Notes: generated by a model from the sequence alone, not told the origin. Numbered from the stretch's first letter, positions 26,149-36,220 are shown. The stretch is 64,000 bases of DNA from Bacillus cytotoxicus (GCF_023715645.1 NZ_JAMBOP010000021.1:1-64000); one strand, 5' to 3'. Numbers and translations: made by a program.

Positions 26149-27468
26149 TTATCCAAACACGCTCATCTCATCTAAAAACGCTCGCCTATTTCTATACTGT
26201 ATTTCCAGTGCTTCTAAGCGACTTTGCCATACCTCATATTCATTTAATTTGTTGTCGTAAATGTTTCTTACCTTTTTAAAGTATGTGATAGATTCTCGGT
26301 AACTCTTACGATTCCCATTCGGTATAAATGAACAGCCTTTGTTCCAATAATACTCAATAATTTCTCTTGGATATTGATCTACAAGCTTGTCCGCTAAGCT
26401 GTCCCAATCTGTATATGTATATCGACTCGGTTCAAGGATGGTTTCTAATATTTCATCATACCTTTCCATGTCATAGCAAATTTCCAAGTAATCCCTCATA
26501 TTTTCTTTTTGAACAATTCCTAGCATCTCTTCTTGCACTTCTGCCCAATCTTCAGCTGAGAGTTGCTCTTTCATGGAATTGAAGTCCTCATAATGGTTTT
26601 TATTGTGATAATCTGTTCGAAATGCCCTTACTAAAATATTCTTTAACTCTTCATACTTATTCTTCCGTTTAAAGTATCTAAAAGTACGATCACATATTAA
26701 GCCAATGTCTGATTGCTTTTGGAAAGCCATATCTACTACGGCCTGTATTTGAGTTATTTCATCTTGTTCTACATAGTAATCAAATAGAAATGCAAATAAT
26801 TCTGTTTTTCTACCTTGTCCGTTCTCTATTCCTGCTTCAGCAACTTCGATCGCTTTATCTATTTGCCCCTGTGATATGTAATATGCTGCTAAATCCCAAT
26901 AATCCATCCCATATTCTAAAGATTGTAACCGCATTTGCAAATACGCTTCCCCATCTTGTAATTGGTCTTTATAAATGCGCATAATGCACTTTTGATTCCA
27001 GGTACTAGGTTCCTTTTGAAATAACGTAATCACATATTCCCAGTCCGAATCCGACTCACATAATTCATAGATCTTATCTATTAGCACATCCTCAAATCCA
27101 GAGTTTCCAAGGGCATATTGCGTAAATAATTTATTGATTAGTAATCGTTTCTTATCAGCAGGGATAGAAAATTGAGATAATAAGTCTGTTATTTTCTCCA
27201 AATATTCATAGGCCTCATACTCAAGGTGTTCAGGTCCACCGCCATATTTATTGAAATCGCTAATAATATCTTCTGCCCTTTCCCAATATTCCCAAAGAAG
27301 CTTGTTTGATAAAGGATCTTTTTTTTCGATTCCTTTCTGCAGCGCGTACCATTCCATTACAGCCATATCTATATCCACATAATGATGTGCCAAGTGCTTC
27401 ACTAATTCAATCAATTCTTCTTTTTCTAATTCCTTACACAAATCTTGTAATGATAATTTTCGAGTCAT
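26149..27468 (-). CDS. Helical-repeat (TPR-like) protein, unknown function
   Basis: A 439-residue acidic protein made of paired helices through most of its length, for example DLAAYYISQGQIDKAIEVAEAGI near 195, which reads like a tetratricopeptide unit. I see no catalytic motif, membrane segment or signal. GGGAG stands 8 bases before ATG 27468. It has its own terminator and no clear operon partner. TPR-type scaffolds bind proteins; the partner is unknown. DUF6880-like proteins have a comparable build, but I cannot confirm the match. Confidence 0.65.
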   Translation of the reverse strand: MTRKLSLQDLCKELEKEELIELVKHLAHHYVDIDMAVMEWYALQKGIEKKDPLSNKLLWEYWERAEDIISDFNKYGGGPEHLEYEAYEYLEKITDLLSQFSIPADKKRLLINKLFTQYALGNSGFEDVLIDKIYELCESDSDWEYVITLFQKEPSTWNQKCIMRIYKDQLQDGEAYLQMRLQSLEYGMDYWDLAAYYISQGQIDKAIEVAEAGIENGQGRKTELFAFLFDYYVEQDEITQIQAVVDMAFQKQSDIGLICDRTFRYFKRKNKYEELKNILVRAFRTDYHNKNHYEDFNSMKEQLSAEDWAEVQEEMLGIVQKENMRDYLEICYDMERYDEILETILEPSRYTYTDWDSLADKLVDQYPREIIEYYWNKGCSFIPNGNRKSYRESITYFKKVRNIYDNKLNEYEVWQSRLEALEIQYRNRRAFLDEMSVFG

Positions 27469-27516
27469 TTATTCACTTCTCCCTAAAAGTTTCACTATAT
27501 ATAAATTCATTTTAAT

Positions 27517-27676
27517 TTTTCAATATATAAGTCGCTGCCATGCAGACCAAAATATGACTGCTACTTGATTTCTCCCTTTGTTTTAAACTTTACATGTGAT
27601 AGGAAAAGCCCCTGATCGCTTCTATACATAGCCAGATGCTTTTGCCTACCTAAAATAAAAGGATTTTCAGGGCATT
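27517..27676. repeat. Short interspersed repeat (MITE-core related)
   Basis: About 160 bases aligning with the inner part of the 280-bp MITE (ATATAAGTCGCTGCCATG, then CTTTGTTTTAAACTTTACATGTG, then GGAAAAGCCCCTGA) but lacking the GTAAC ends and any visible duplication. It occupies most of the gap between two minus-strand genes. Confidence 0.7.
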
Positions 27677-27696
27677 TTTCAATTTTAATTTATACA

Positions 27697-28416
27697 TTAT
27701 TCCCCATAAGAAAACTTCTCCAAAATACCATTAATCAACTCCAAGTCAAATTCCTCTGGGTCAAATTCGCCTAGCCAGTCTTTCATCTCTTCATCCAGCT
27801 CTCCTTCACCTTTTAGAGATGCTTGAATTTCGCTATACCCGTAAATACCGCCGCAATCTTCAGGTGGACATGCTCGCTTTCCTTTTAGGCATGTTGGAAC
27901 CATAATTTCCTCATCAATTGACAATACTTTTTCTAGTACTAGCTCATGTTCCCAGTCATCGCCGAAGTCATATGTATACAGACATTTTTGCTTTTCTTCT
28001 GTTAGCAGTTCTCCTATTTGTGTTTCTTCCGCATCATATACTTCCTTTGAAGATGGAAAAATCTCAAATGAATCGTCTACTATTTCAACGCGTGCATCTT
28101 TCGTATCAAAATTATATAAATGATAGTTTTCCCATCCCATTACAATCTGAATAATAATATGCAAATCTTCAAAGGTTACTTGATTATCAATAAGAAATCT
28201 TCTCCAAATTGGTGGACGAATGCCTTTTAATGTAATCTTAAATTGATAAATAGCAGGTTGTACAGGTTTTCGTTCTCTTACTGCCCTTTCCTTTTCTCCC
28301 CCAACAAATTCTATGATTTCCGCCAAACGTTCTTTTTCGTTAGGCGGCATAACTTTCCAAATATCAGCTTTTTTTATCTCATCAATGAGGTCTAATACTA
28401 TTTTGTTTATTAGCAT
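27697..28416 (-). CDS. pRiA4b ORF-3-like protein
   Basis: A 239-residue protein. The block from about residue 52, YQFKITLKGIRPPIWRR, through FEDLHIIIQIVMGWENYHLYNF, to YTYDFGDDWEHELVLE is the plasmid pRiA4b ORF-3 domain, a ferredoxin-like module often met near mobile DNA. A cysteine pair (CLKGKRACPPEDCGG) lies near 180. The biochemical function of the family is unsettled. AAGAAGG precedes ATG 28416. Apparently monocistronic. Confidence 0.88.
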   Translation of the reverse strand: MLINKIVLDLIDEIKKADIWKVMPPNEKERLAEIIEFVGGEKERAVRERKPVQPAIYQFKITLKGIRPPIWRRFLIDNQVTFEDLHIIIQIVMGWENYHLYNFDTKDARVEIVDDSFEIFPSSKEVYDAEETQIGELLTEEKQKCLYTYDFGDDWEHELVLEKVLSIDEEIMVPTCLKGKRACPPEDCGGIYGYSEIQASLKGEGELDEEMKDWLGEFDPEEFDLELINGILEKFSYGE

Positions 28417-28662
28417 TTTGAAGCACCTTCTTTCTTTTTTTATAGCTTATATGAATCATTATAAACACTTTTCCATCATAAATAATCACTGATTGATAGA
28501 TTTCTTAATCTACACCCTCAATCAACAAAACGATAGTTAATCGGTTTAGAAACTAACAATATCCCGGTTTCCCCATACACTAAAATCATTTTCACTATTT
28601 GCGCATTTCTTTTCATTTCTTGTACAATATAGAAAATAGGTATAAACAGGGAGAGAAAATCC

Positions 28663-29547
28663 ATGTCCAATCAATTAGTAAATTTACGAATTGATTTTGC
28701 GTTTAAACAGTTATTTGGCACAAGTGGTAGTGAAGATATTTTAATCGCTTTTTTAAATGCCCTGCTAGCAAACTCTTTAGAGGCTCCTATTTTATCACTT
28801 CAATTAGAAGATCCCCATTTACATCGTGAATACGAGGATGATAAGTTATCAATTCTAGATGTATCTGCTACGTTAGATACAGGATTAAAAATTAATGTAG
28901 AGATACAGCTGAATAATACGCATGATATGATTAAACGTAGTTTATATTATTGGGGAAAACTGTACACTTCACAATTACAAAAAGGTATGCCGTATAGTTC
29001 ACTTCATCAAACCATTACAATAAACCTGTTAAACTTTGTACTTTTCCAAGAGTATGAAGATTTTCACACAACAGGAAAACTATGGAATACACAAAGACAG
29101 AAAGTATTTAGTGAGGATATAGAAATTCATGTTGTAGAAATCCCGAAATTGATGCAGCAATGGCGAGAGGAAAAAATTAATCCGTGGAAAGATTCCTTTG
29201 TTCGTTGGCTGTTATTATTACCAGCGAATGAAGATAAACACTTAACACAAACATTGGAGGATATCGCTATGAACCAAGATCCTATTTTACAAAAAGCAAT
29301 GGATAAGTGGGAACGTATGAGTCAAGATTCTTCTTTCCGCAAAGAGTATGAAGCAAGGGAGAAAGCCTTAATGGATGAGGCTGCGAAGTTTGCTCATGCA
29401 CGTAATAAAGGAAGAGAAGAAGGAATTCAACAAGGAAAGATCCAAATGATTCGAGGAATGCATGAAATTGGAGTTTCACTGGAAATGATTGCGAAAGCAA
29501 GTAAATTGAGTGTCAAAGACATAGAACATATTTTGGGACAAAAATGA
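28663..29547 (+). CDS. Rpn-family PD-(D/E)XK recombination-promoting nuclease
   Basis: A 294-residue protein opening NLRIDFAFKQLFGTSGSEDIL, the signature of the Rpn/PDDEXK transposase-like family. The nuclease core is around residues 65-90: LDVSATLDTG, then VEIQL (Asp and Glu-x-Gln). A charged tail (REEGIQQGKIQMIRGMHEIGVS) with repeated G-xx-xG turns closes the protein, as is typical. Rpn proteins are DNA endonucleases whose variable tails aid target choice; some act in phage defence. It has its own ribosome site (GGGAGAG) and is the only plus-strand gene in this stretch. Confidence 0.88.
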   Translation: MSNQLVNLRIDFAFKQLFGTSGSEDILIAFLNALLANSLEAPILSLQLEDPHLHREYEDDKLSILDVSATLDTGLKINVEIQLNNTHDMIKRSLYYWGKLYTSQLQKGMPYSSLHQTITINLLNFVLFQEYEDFHTTGKLWNTQRQKVFSEDIEIHVVEIPKLMQQWREEKINPWKDSFVRWLLLLPANEDKHLTQTLEDIAMNQDPILQKAMDKWERMSQDSSFRKEYEAREKALMDEAAKFAHARNKGREEGIQQGKIQMIRGMHEIGVSLEMIAKASKLSVKDIEHILGQK

Positions 29548-29555
29548 GTGAGTAA

Positions 29556-29592
29556 TAAAAAAGAGGCCTCCTACACTTGGGAGCCTCTCTTT
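29556..29592. terminator. Convergent terminator between rpn and jetC
   Basis: AAGAGGC-TCC / GGAGCCTCTCTT with A/T runs on both sides. It serves both converging genes and overlaps the last codons of jetC. Confidence 0.85.
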
Positions 29593-32500
29593 CTTTGAAT
29601 CTGTACAATTCTACTAACTGGCACACTTGCCTCATGCATAACTGTCAATGATTTTGAAAAGTGTTGTAAGTACTTTGAATCGTGACTTTTTGGTGATACG
29701 ATAAGCATTTTTCGTTCTAGTTCTTCTTCAAATAGGGTAAATACTTTTTCTTTACGGTTATCATCTAATGCGCTATCGTATTCGTCGAGAATGATATAGC
29801 CAGGCGATGCTTCGATTGTTTGGAGTAATGCTAGTGCGAATAATAAGGAGGATAGTGATTCTTCTCCTCCGGATACACCGCTGCCGACTTTACCGCCTCG
29901 GCCTTTGGCGCTTATATCTTCCATTTTGCCGCGGTGTCCTTTTTTGCGTGCTTTTATATATAAATAGTAGCGCATTTCACCGTGTTTATTCGTGTCCATA
30001 TCCCATTCTACTTTGCCCTCAAAGTGGAACTTTTCCATGTATTGTTCAAATTTTTTATGAATTTTATGGACGTTCATTTGAATGGTTGTTTCGAGACGTT
30101 CTTTCATGGTTTTCATATTTTCGCGAATGTCAGTGAGAATTTGTCCGCTGTTATGCACTTCTTCGTTGCTTTTTTCGTATTCTTCTTTCATTTTGGCATA
30201 GTTTTCCGGAGCGAGTGGGTTTACCTTTTCTTGTAAGGCACCCTCTAGCATTATTTTGGCTTCTTGACGTTGAGAAATAGCCATTTTTTCAGACCAGTTT
30301 TCTGTTTTCTTTTGCCATCCTATTTGTTCTAATAGTTTTCGATACGTGTCATCAGCATCTTTACTTTGTCTTTGCGTTGTAACTAGTTTTTCTTCTTCTG
30401 TTATAAAAGAATCTTGTGTACGCTGTTTTTTCTTTTCTAACTGCTGAACGTATGAATGTAATGTTTCTAAATCCTGCTTTTCATTTTTTATATCTCGATT
30501 TAACTTATTACATTTGTCTTCCAACTGATTACACGTATCTTCTACCTCATCCTTTTGACTTTCTAATGCTTTCATTTGATGAGATAACGTCATTTGCAGT
30601 TGTTCGAGTTCTTGCATGCGCGCAATTTTTTCTTGTTCTTTATGCAGTTCTTCGTAAATTGCTACATATCCCTTTAATACTTCAATACGCTCTTTCAGCC
30701 TTTCAATATGTGTATGCAGCGCTTGGTCTATGCGGCGCAGTTCTTGTATTTGCTCCTCGAACTTTTGCTTTTCTTCACGTTTACGCTCTAATGATTCAAT
30801 CCGAAAGGCACGGTCACCTGTTTGCTGCAAAACTGCTTCTGCGTCTCTTACTTTATAGACGATATCACGCAGCCCGTTTTCCTTGTCAGTTAGTTTTTCA
30901 ATGCCGAGATTATATTGTGAAAGCTTATTCTCATGAACTTCAATCCAGTTTTCTGTTTCCTTCAGGCGCTGGAGCATTGCTTTCTCACTTAAAATATACT
31001 CTGCCTTCTCCTGAGCGCCGCGCAATCCTCTTACATCACGCAAAACGCCTTGCCAAATAGATGGCTGCTCTCCTGTAAAAAATTGTTTTACCCACCATAA
31101 AGCCTTCATCGCCACAGAAACGAACTGGTCATTCTCCTTTATTTTCAGCTGATATTTGGGTAATGAGATTACACTCTCTGTTGGAATGATGAGCGGAAGA
31201 GGAACGTAATACAAATCGTTTGGCGGCGTAAACTCTTTCGCTTCTACGAAAATGGCATATTTAATCGTATTTAAAAGATCTTCACTTCGAAGGACAGCAT
31301 TTTCCTCCAATTCAATCAAATCACGTAACGGATAAGCTTGTATGCCTAATCTCTTAAAATATCGCAGTCCTTCTTCTTGCCTTGGGCTTACATAACGGTT
31401 CAACTCGATTTGCTTTTTCTCTTCTCTTTTTTTCCGAAGTTCCTGTGTTAATAATGCAGCATCATCCTTTGTTTGCCGAAGAAGCATTTCTGTTTCTTGT
31501 TGTTGCTTTTCGACAGCAAAGCTTGATGTATATTGTTCGATGTAACTTTTCGCATCCGTTACTGCTTTTTCATCTGCTTTCACTTGAATTTTCAATTCCG
31601 CAATTTGGTCTATTAGCTTATTACACTTGTCGCTCTCATTCTTAATCGCCTGTTCTGTCTGCGCTTTCTCTCGCTCTGCTTCTTGAAGCTGTTGCTCTTT
31701 CGTTGTTTTTTCTTCGTACACTTGTGTTTCACTAATTGAAATACCTTTTACACGTTCTGTTACGTCTTTTATATCTTCTTTAATGCCTGTTAATTCTCTT
31801 TGCGCAGTTTTACTTTTTTCCTTATGCTGCGCTATGTTTTCTTCTAACAGCTCAAGGTCTTTCTCTGCCTCTTGAAAATGGTTTTGTTGCTGCACCAACT
31901 CTGTTTCCAATACAGAAATACTTTCTTCTGCCTGCGCAGTCTCCTCATATTTTTCCTCAAGCGCCCTACTTACTTCTTCTAATTCGTTCTTATATTTCAT
32001 ACGCTCTGCTTCATAATATTCTTCTAGCGTACACAATGCGGTTTTATATTGAACGAGCCCTTCCTTTATGCGTACTTGCTGGCTTTCGTAGCGGTTCTTT
32101 TCCTTTTCCCATATCTCAAGGTCAAACTTATACTGCATTTGATTATTGCGAGCCGTTCGCATAGCCGCCTCGGCTTCGCGCTCTTGATCCTTAAACGTTT
32201 CCCACGACTTTTGAATGTTCTCAATCCCTGTCATTTCACTAAAAATACGAAAGCGTTCCTCCGGTTTCATCACCGCAAACTGATTTACGTCTTGCTGGTA
32301 CCAAATTAAATAAAAGGCATCCGGATCCACTTTATACTTTTGAAGCAGCACCCTTTTATACTCTCTAAAGTTAAAATGCTTGTCCGCAGATGAAAAACGC
32401 GTTTCATGATCCCACTCATCTACACGATCTCCTTCTGCAATATAATACTCTTTCTTTAGCGGATGACCCGGCGTCTGCTCTAGCACAAGCATGAATCTAA

Positions 32501-32768
32501 CAAACTTTGCGGCATCCACAAATCCGTTATTTTCAAATATCAATTCAATTTTCGCACGCCATACTTGGTTATCTGGAAGGTTTTTCGAACGAAGTCCTTC
32601 TATATTTACTTTACTAGAGGCCATAACTGCTCCCCAGCAAAATGTGAGTGTTGATTTTCCAGCACCGTTTGCACCAGCTATTAAAATGTGCTCCTGTTTA
32701 CCAGACAAATCAATATTTGTAGGTTTATAATCTCGTATACCAGTAAAAGAAATGCGGTATGGAATCAT
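29571..32768 (-). CDS. jetC: Wadjet JetC, SMC/MukB-like ATPase
   Basis: A 1,065-residue SMC-type protein. Walker A AGANGAGKST (31-40) and a Q-loop region (WYQQDVNQFAVMKP) open the head; two long coiled coils flank a hinge-like globular part at about 460-600; the signature GSGVSGGEESLSSLLFALALL and Walker B YIILDEYDSALDD close it. In Wadjet the JetABC condensin-like motor extrudes plasmid-sized circular DNA so that JetD can cut it. Last of four overlapping genes (overlap of 4 bases with jetB). The jet neighbours exclude a housekeeping SMC or SbcC role. Confidence 0.93.
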   Translation of the reverse strand: MIPYRISFTGIRDYKPTNIDLSGKQEHILIAGANGAGKSTLTFCWGAVMASSKVNIEGLRSKNLPDNQVWRAKIELIFENNGFVDAAKFVRFMLVLEQTPGHPLKKEYYIAEGDRVDEWDHETRFSSADKHFNFREYKRVLLQKYKVDPDAFYLIWYQQDVNQFAVMKPEERFRIFSEMTGIENIQKSWETFKDQEREAEAAMRTARNNQMQYKFDLEIWEKEKNRYESQQVRIKEGLVQYKTALCTLEEYYEAERMKYKNELEEVSRALEEKYEETAQAEESISVLETELVQQQNHFQEAEKDLELLEENIAQHKEKSKTAQRELTGIKEDIKDVTERVKGISISETQVYEEKTTKEQQLQEAEREKAQTEQAIKNESDKCNKLIDQIAELKIQVKADEKAVTDAKSYIEQYTSSFAVEKQQQETEMLLRQTKDDAALLTQELRKKREEKKQIELNRYVSPRQEEGLRYFKRLGIQAYPLRDLIELEENAVLRSEDLLNTIKYAIFVEAKEFTPPNDLYYVPLPLIIPTESVISLPKYQLKIKENDQFVSVAMKALWWVKQFFTGEQPSIWQGVLRDVRGLRGAQEKAEYILSEKAMLQRLKETENWIEVHENKLSQYNLGIEKLTDKENGLRDIVYKVRDAEAVLQQTGDRAFRIESLERKREEKQKFEEQIQELRRIDQALHTHIERLKERIEVLKGYVAIYEELHKEQEKIARMQELEQLQMTLSHQMKALESQKDEVEDTCNQLEDKCNKLNRDIKNEKQDLETLHSYVQQLEKKKQRTQDSFITEEEKLVTTQRQSKDADDTYRKLLEQIGWQKKTENWSEKMAISQRQEAKIMLEGALQEKVNPLAPENYAKMKEEYEKSNEEVHNSGQILTDIRENMKTMKERLETTIQMNVHKIHKKFEQYMEKFHFEGKVEWDMDTNKHGEMRYYLYIKARKKGHRGKMEDISAKGRGGKVGSGVSGGEESLSSLLFALALLQTIEASPGYIILDEYDSALDDNRKEKVFTLFEEELERKMLIVSPKSHDSKYLQHFSKSLTVMHEASVPVSRIVQIQRKRGSQV

Positions 32769-33454
32769 AATGTTTCCTCCCCTCCCACGTTATAGCGCTT
32801 GAAAAATTTTAAAACATCGTCCATATGGAGTTGCTGCGACTGACTAAATTCTGCCGCCCGGTGTAAAAATGAATCGGAAAACATTCTACTGCCAATAGCC
32901 GTTAATGCATACGCCTCTTCTTGGGAAGGCGATTCATACTTTGTAATTGCTCCTATTTTCAAAAGTGGCTCTAAGTTCGTCAGCACTTTTCTCCGCGCTT
33001 GCAGCGTCTCATGTCCGAGGGCACTAAGCAGCTGATGAAATAGCGTAAATTCATTTTGCAACACTTCTTGATGATAGAAAATGAACATAAGAAGGCCCAG
33101 GCTTTCTGAAGATAACACTTCGCGCGCCTGTCTCGCTGGTACACGCATCATTACGATTACTTGATCGCGGCGCTCGTCGTATATGCATTGAAAATAACCA
33201 CTTAACGCACCGTTTATCCGTTTTATAAATGATTGGAATCCCTCGGCATCATCATGATCTAATCCAAGCATTCGCATTACTTCTTTTCGTCGTAATCCAA
33301 AATTATCAGCCCGCATACGAGCTGAAGAGGAAAACAACAATTGCATAAACGTATACTCTTCATCACGTGACAATACGTCGCGGAGCTCACTCAACTTTGT
33401 TAGTGGATTGATTCCCTTTTCGGCTTCGAACTCGTTTTCGTTTATCATCCTCAC
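32765..33454 (-). CDS. jetB: Wadjet JetB, winged-helix KITE-like subunit
   Basis: A 229-residue protein with two winged-helix-like blocks (NPLTKLSELRDVLSRDEEYTFMQLL..., and ...TLFHQLLSALGHETLQARRKVLTNLEPLLKIGAI), as in MukE/MksE and the DUF6063 proteins of Wadjet. It would bind the JetA kleisin and the JetC head. It overlaps jetA by 68 bases and jetC by 4. The codon at 33454 is GTG; ATG 33448 is an equally likely start. Confidence 0.85.
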   Translation of the reverse strand: MRMINENEFEAEKGINPLTKLSELRDVLSRDEEYTFMQLLFSSSARMRADNFGLRRKEVMRMLGLDHDDAEGFQSFIKRINGALSGYFQCIYDERRDQVIVMMRVPARQAREVLSSESLGLLMFIFYHQEVLQNEFTLFHQLLSALGHETLQARRKVLTNLEPLLKIGAITKYESPSQEEAYALTAIGSRMFSDSFLHRAAEFSQSQQLHMDDVLKFFKRYNVGGEETL

Positions 33455-34802
33455 TCACCCACTCCCATTCTTTTTGTACATTTCGTTCGTTTACCTGTTG
33501 ATTATCAAGAATCTCAGCTTTATGATTCGCTGTTAATGCCGACAGTGCAATTAATGCATTGACCGCATCTCCCCATTGATCCGACCCTGCTTCTAGTACA
33601 ATCTCTTCCATATCCGCTTCTTCCGTTTCAAGTAAAAACGACTCCAGCCTTTCCGTATGAATCTGTTCCTTCGTCATAGTCCATTGCTGCTCTTCTAGAA
33701 GCTTACTCAATTCCTCTTCTGACAACTCTTCCACATCTTCATACGCCTCTTCCGGCATTTCCTCTATATCATCTGTGTACGGCTGATAGTCCTCTAAATA
33801 CTCGGTAGCGCCAGAAATTGCTGCATAAGAGATAGGCGAGGCAAACTTCACCGGCATCCACAAACCATCAAGGCGCTCACCTTGGCGCCGATCTTGTTCC
33901 ATAAAACTCAATACTTCATGAGCATCCGGCTGCTCTATATCTTGCTTTGTAAAAGAATTTTCGATAAAACGGCGAAGTAAATCATGCCGAATCTCCACCC
34001 CAATCGGTGATTCTTGAATATGTGTAAAATGTAAGATTTTCTTAATTGTCCCAAGGCTCACTTGTGAACCTTCAAAAATAACGCTTGTCCCTCTTTTAAT
34101 AAGCGGCTCTATGACAAGACTCTCTTCAAATGTTTGAAACTTTTGGAAGCGTTCTTCAAAACGGGCATTCAATTCATTTATTAAACTATGAATAATTTGG
34201 ACTTGCGGCAATGCATAGCGATCTGCCAAATACTCCAGTTCGCGTTCCCTTAATTTATCTACAGCTTCCTCGACATTCTTAATCATACTCGCAAGCTTAT
34301 TCCCGCCAGATACACCCTTATCATCATACGCTTCGCTTAAATCAGCATCTCGATTCGCTTGATACAACGAGCGCGTTACATCATCCTGCATATAATAGGC
34401 TAACGAATCATTCGCCAATCGAATGAGCACATCGATCATCCGTTTCCCAACATCCATCATCGTAATCTTGTTTTTCCCTTTGGAAATCCAGCCATATTTA
34501 TCTAACACATTCATAAAATGTTCTAAACCAATATCTGGATCGTGACCATACATATTACGATAGCGAAACTTTAACGTACGCACATCTTCTATAGATGAAG
34601 TAAGTCCTAGCGCCTCTTCATTTAAAATATTTAACAGCAGCAAAAACTGATGTGTTTTCACCGGGTCATTAAAATATTCTCCTTGTCCTAGCTCTGAGAT
34701 AACACCGGCCAGTTTATTCAAATCTTTCATCGCATTACGAAGAGAAATATGCGATGCATCCGCTTCTAAAATAGAAATTAATGATTGATCCACGCCTTCC
34801 AA
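33387..34802 (-). CDS. jetA: Wadjet JetA, kleisin-like subunit
   Basis: A 471-residue mostly helical protein with a strongly acidic segment at about 350-400 (EEMPEEAYEDVEELSEEEL) and a basic tail (DDKRKRVRSRKGNQ), the MukF/MksF-like plan in which the two ends clamp the SMC dimer. Start at TTG 34802, supported by AGGGGG 9 bases upstream; it overlaps the jetD end by 25 bases. The identification rests mainly on order and neighbours, as the primary sequence of JetA proteins is poorly conserved. Confidence 0.85.
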   Translation of the reverse strand: MEGVDQSLISILEADASHISLRNAMKDLNKLAGVISELGQGEYFNDPVKTHQFLLLLNILNEEALGLTSSIEDVRTLKFRYRNMYGHDPDIGLEHFMNVLDKYGWISKGKNKITMMDVGKRMIDVLIRLANDSLAYYMQDDVTRSLYQANRDADLSEAYDDKGVSGGNKLASMIKNVEEAVDKLRERELEYLADRYALPQVQIIHSLINELNARFEERFQKFQTFEESLVIEPLIKRGTSVIFEGSQVSLGTIKKILHFTHIQESPIGVEIRHDLLRRFIENSFTKQDIEQPDAHEVLSFMEQDRRQGERLDGLWMPVKFASPISYAAISGATEYLEDYQPYTDDIEEMPEEAYEDVEELSEEELSKLLEEQQWTMTKEQIHTERLESFLLETEEADMEEIVLEAGSDQWGDAVNALIALSALTANHKAEILDNQQVNERNVQKEWEWVSEDDKRKRVRSRKGNQSTNKVE

Positions 34803-36046
34803 ATCGCTGTACCCCCTAGCTGCTCTTCTTGTTCGCTCTCTCGTAAGTAAACAGTTTCTTCATATTCCTGTTTGCTTAATACCGTAGATTCTGGAGAAAT
34901 CCATTTTATACAGCGTCCATACGGCTCTACTACTTCAAACAACATATCACAAATCACTTTCCCAGCTCGGTCATAATCTGTCCAAATCATAATTTTCGTA
35001 ATCGATTCTGAATGTGTCAGCACACTTTGAATCAATTTTTTATGCCCGCTGCGCAGTTGTCCATCCACACCGATTACAAGACTACCTGTCTCGCTCAAAA
35101 AATTCTCCTCCGCTGCCATTCTTGTAAGTACAGCCCGGTTCTCAACAAGCCACAGCACCTTCGCATTTGCCCTATACTCATAACGAAACACAGCCAAATC
35201 CGTTACCGCTCGCACCGTATCACATAAGTAATGAGTATCTCCTTCCCGCAAATCTCCGCAAAAGAAAATCGGCGTAACCGTACCTAAGCTTACTAACCCA
35301 AAACAATGGGGCGGCGCATCCAATAATTGCTCCAACAGATCGAGAAATTCTTTTTTATGCGCATCAAACTTTTTCGAGCCACCAATACTTTGATAATACA
35401 TCGCCCCGATTTCCTTCCAATCAAATGCGCGCTTCTCAAAACTAATTTGATACAAAGCAAGTAAAAACTCTAAAAATAGTAATACCTTCGTATGTGACCA
35501 CCGCTTATCTTCCAACACCGGCAGATCTCGCTCTATTTTCCCTTCTATTTCATCTAATACACGCAATAATTTCTCTGTATATACATGCGTATAATCTGGC
35601 AGTAAAGATTTTTTCTCAATCCATTCCTGCAGTTCCTCTTGCTCTTTCCCCTTCTCTACTTCACGCTGCTCCTCCATGTATAGAAATAACCCGTATCCCA
35701 TTCTATACACCGTATAATCAACGGTTTTTCCGTCTTTTTTAAAACGTACTTCTTTTATAAGAAGGCCGCGCTCTATACAATCCACTAAATCACGCGGAGC
35801 CAACCATTTAGAGATCTCGCTCTCTTTTTTCTTTACGTTAGGAGTATAAAATACTTTGGCAACTTCCTTAGGAGCGTCTAGCACTCCTGCTTCACTGATG
35901 AAAATTTCTGCTGTTTTTATAATGTTACGAGGGGTTTGTTTCATAATCGGGAGAATTGTCATGTTATTTTCTTGACGTATATATAAGTCATCAATTGTTT
36001 CAGCACTTTTAACGATATATGTTTGAATAAACTGCAACATATTCAT
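34778..36046 (-). CDS. jetD: Wadjet JetD, Toprim-type DNA-cleaving subunit
   Basis: A 422-residue protein. The C-terminal half has a topoisomerase-VI/SpoII-like Toprim fold: VIGVDGQLRSGH and then IMIWTDYDRAGKVI, where TDYDRAG supplies the DxD metal site. The N-terminal 300 residues contain winged-helix-like arms (HKKEFLDLLEQLL). In Wadjet, JetD nicks or cuts DNA held by the extruding JetABC complex. It is the first gene here, so the order is D-A-B-C. AGGGAAGTGG precedes ATG 36046. Confidence 0.88.
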   Translation of the reverse strand: MNMLQFIQTYIVKSAETIDDLYIRQENNMTILPIMKQTPRNIIKTAEIFISEAGVLDAPKEVAKVFYTPNVKKKESEISKWLAPRDLVDCIERGLLIKEVRFKKDGKTVDYTVYRMGYGLFLYMEEQREVEKGKEQEELQEWIEKKSLLPDYTHVYTEKLLRVLDEIEGKIERDLPVLEDKRWSHTKVLLFLEFLLALYQISFEKRAFDWKEIGAMYYQSIGGSKKFDAHKKEFLDLLEQLLDAPPHCFGLVSLGTVTPIFFCGDLREGDTHYLCDTVRAVTDLAVFRYEYRANAKVLWLVENRAVLTRMAAEENFLSETGSLVIGVDGQLRSGHKKLIQSVLTHSESITKIMIWTDYDRAGKVICDMLFEVVEPYGRCIKWISPESTVLSKQEYEETVYLRESEQEEQLGGTAIWKAWINH

Positions 36047-36105
36047 ATTACCACTTCCCTAATTTATCGTTGCTTGTATTGTATCATAGATGCTTTAATG
36101 CAGAG

Positions 36106-36220
36106 CGATATCGACCACTTTCACCAATATATCGGCGCAAATGGTCCATTTATCGGCGCTTTTTCAAATATATCGGCGCTTCGACACAGGATAAAGACCC
36201 CTCGACAAATTCCGCCACAC
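36106..36220. repeat. Interspersed repeat with TATCGGCGC motifs, copy 1
   Basis: CGATATCGACCACTTTCACC, followed by three spaced copies of TATCGGCGC, then ATAAAGACCCCTCGACAAATTCC-CACA. The same modules recur at 46257-46330, where one unit is missing. Both copies end right at a terminator of a minus-strand gene. Confidence 0.8.

Noticed and set aside
28663-29547. Transposase of a complete insertion sequence
   Set aside because: Rpn proteins are called transposase-like by homology only; no terminal repeats or target duplication are visible here.
29807-31060. Long plus-strand frames opposite jetC, up to 214 codons
   Set aside because: They are antisense shadows of the coiled-coil codons of jetC, lacking ribosome sites and protein-like composition.
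29571-32768. Housekeeping SMC or SbcC
   Set aside because: It is overlapped by and co-directional with three genes that fit JetB, JetA and JetD, including a Toprim protein; SbcC would sit beside SbcD.
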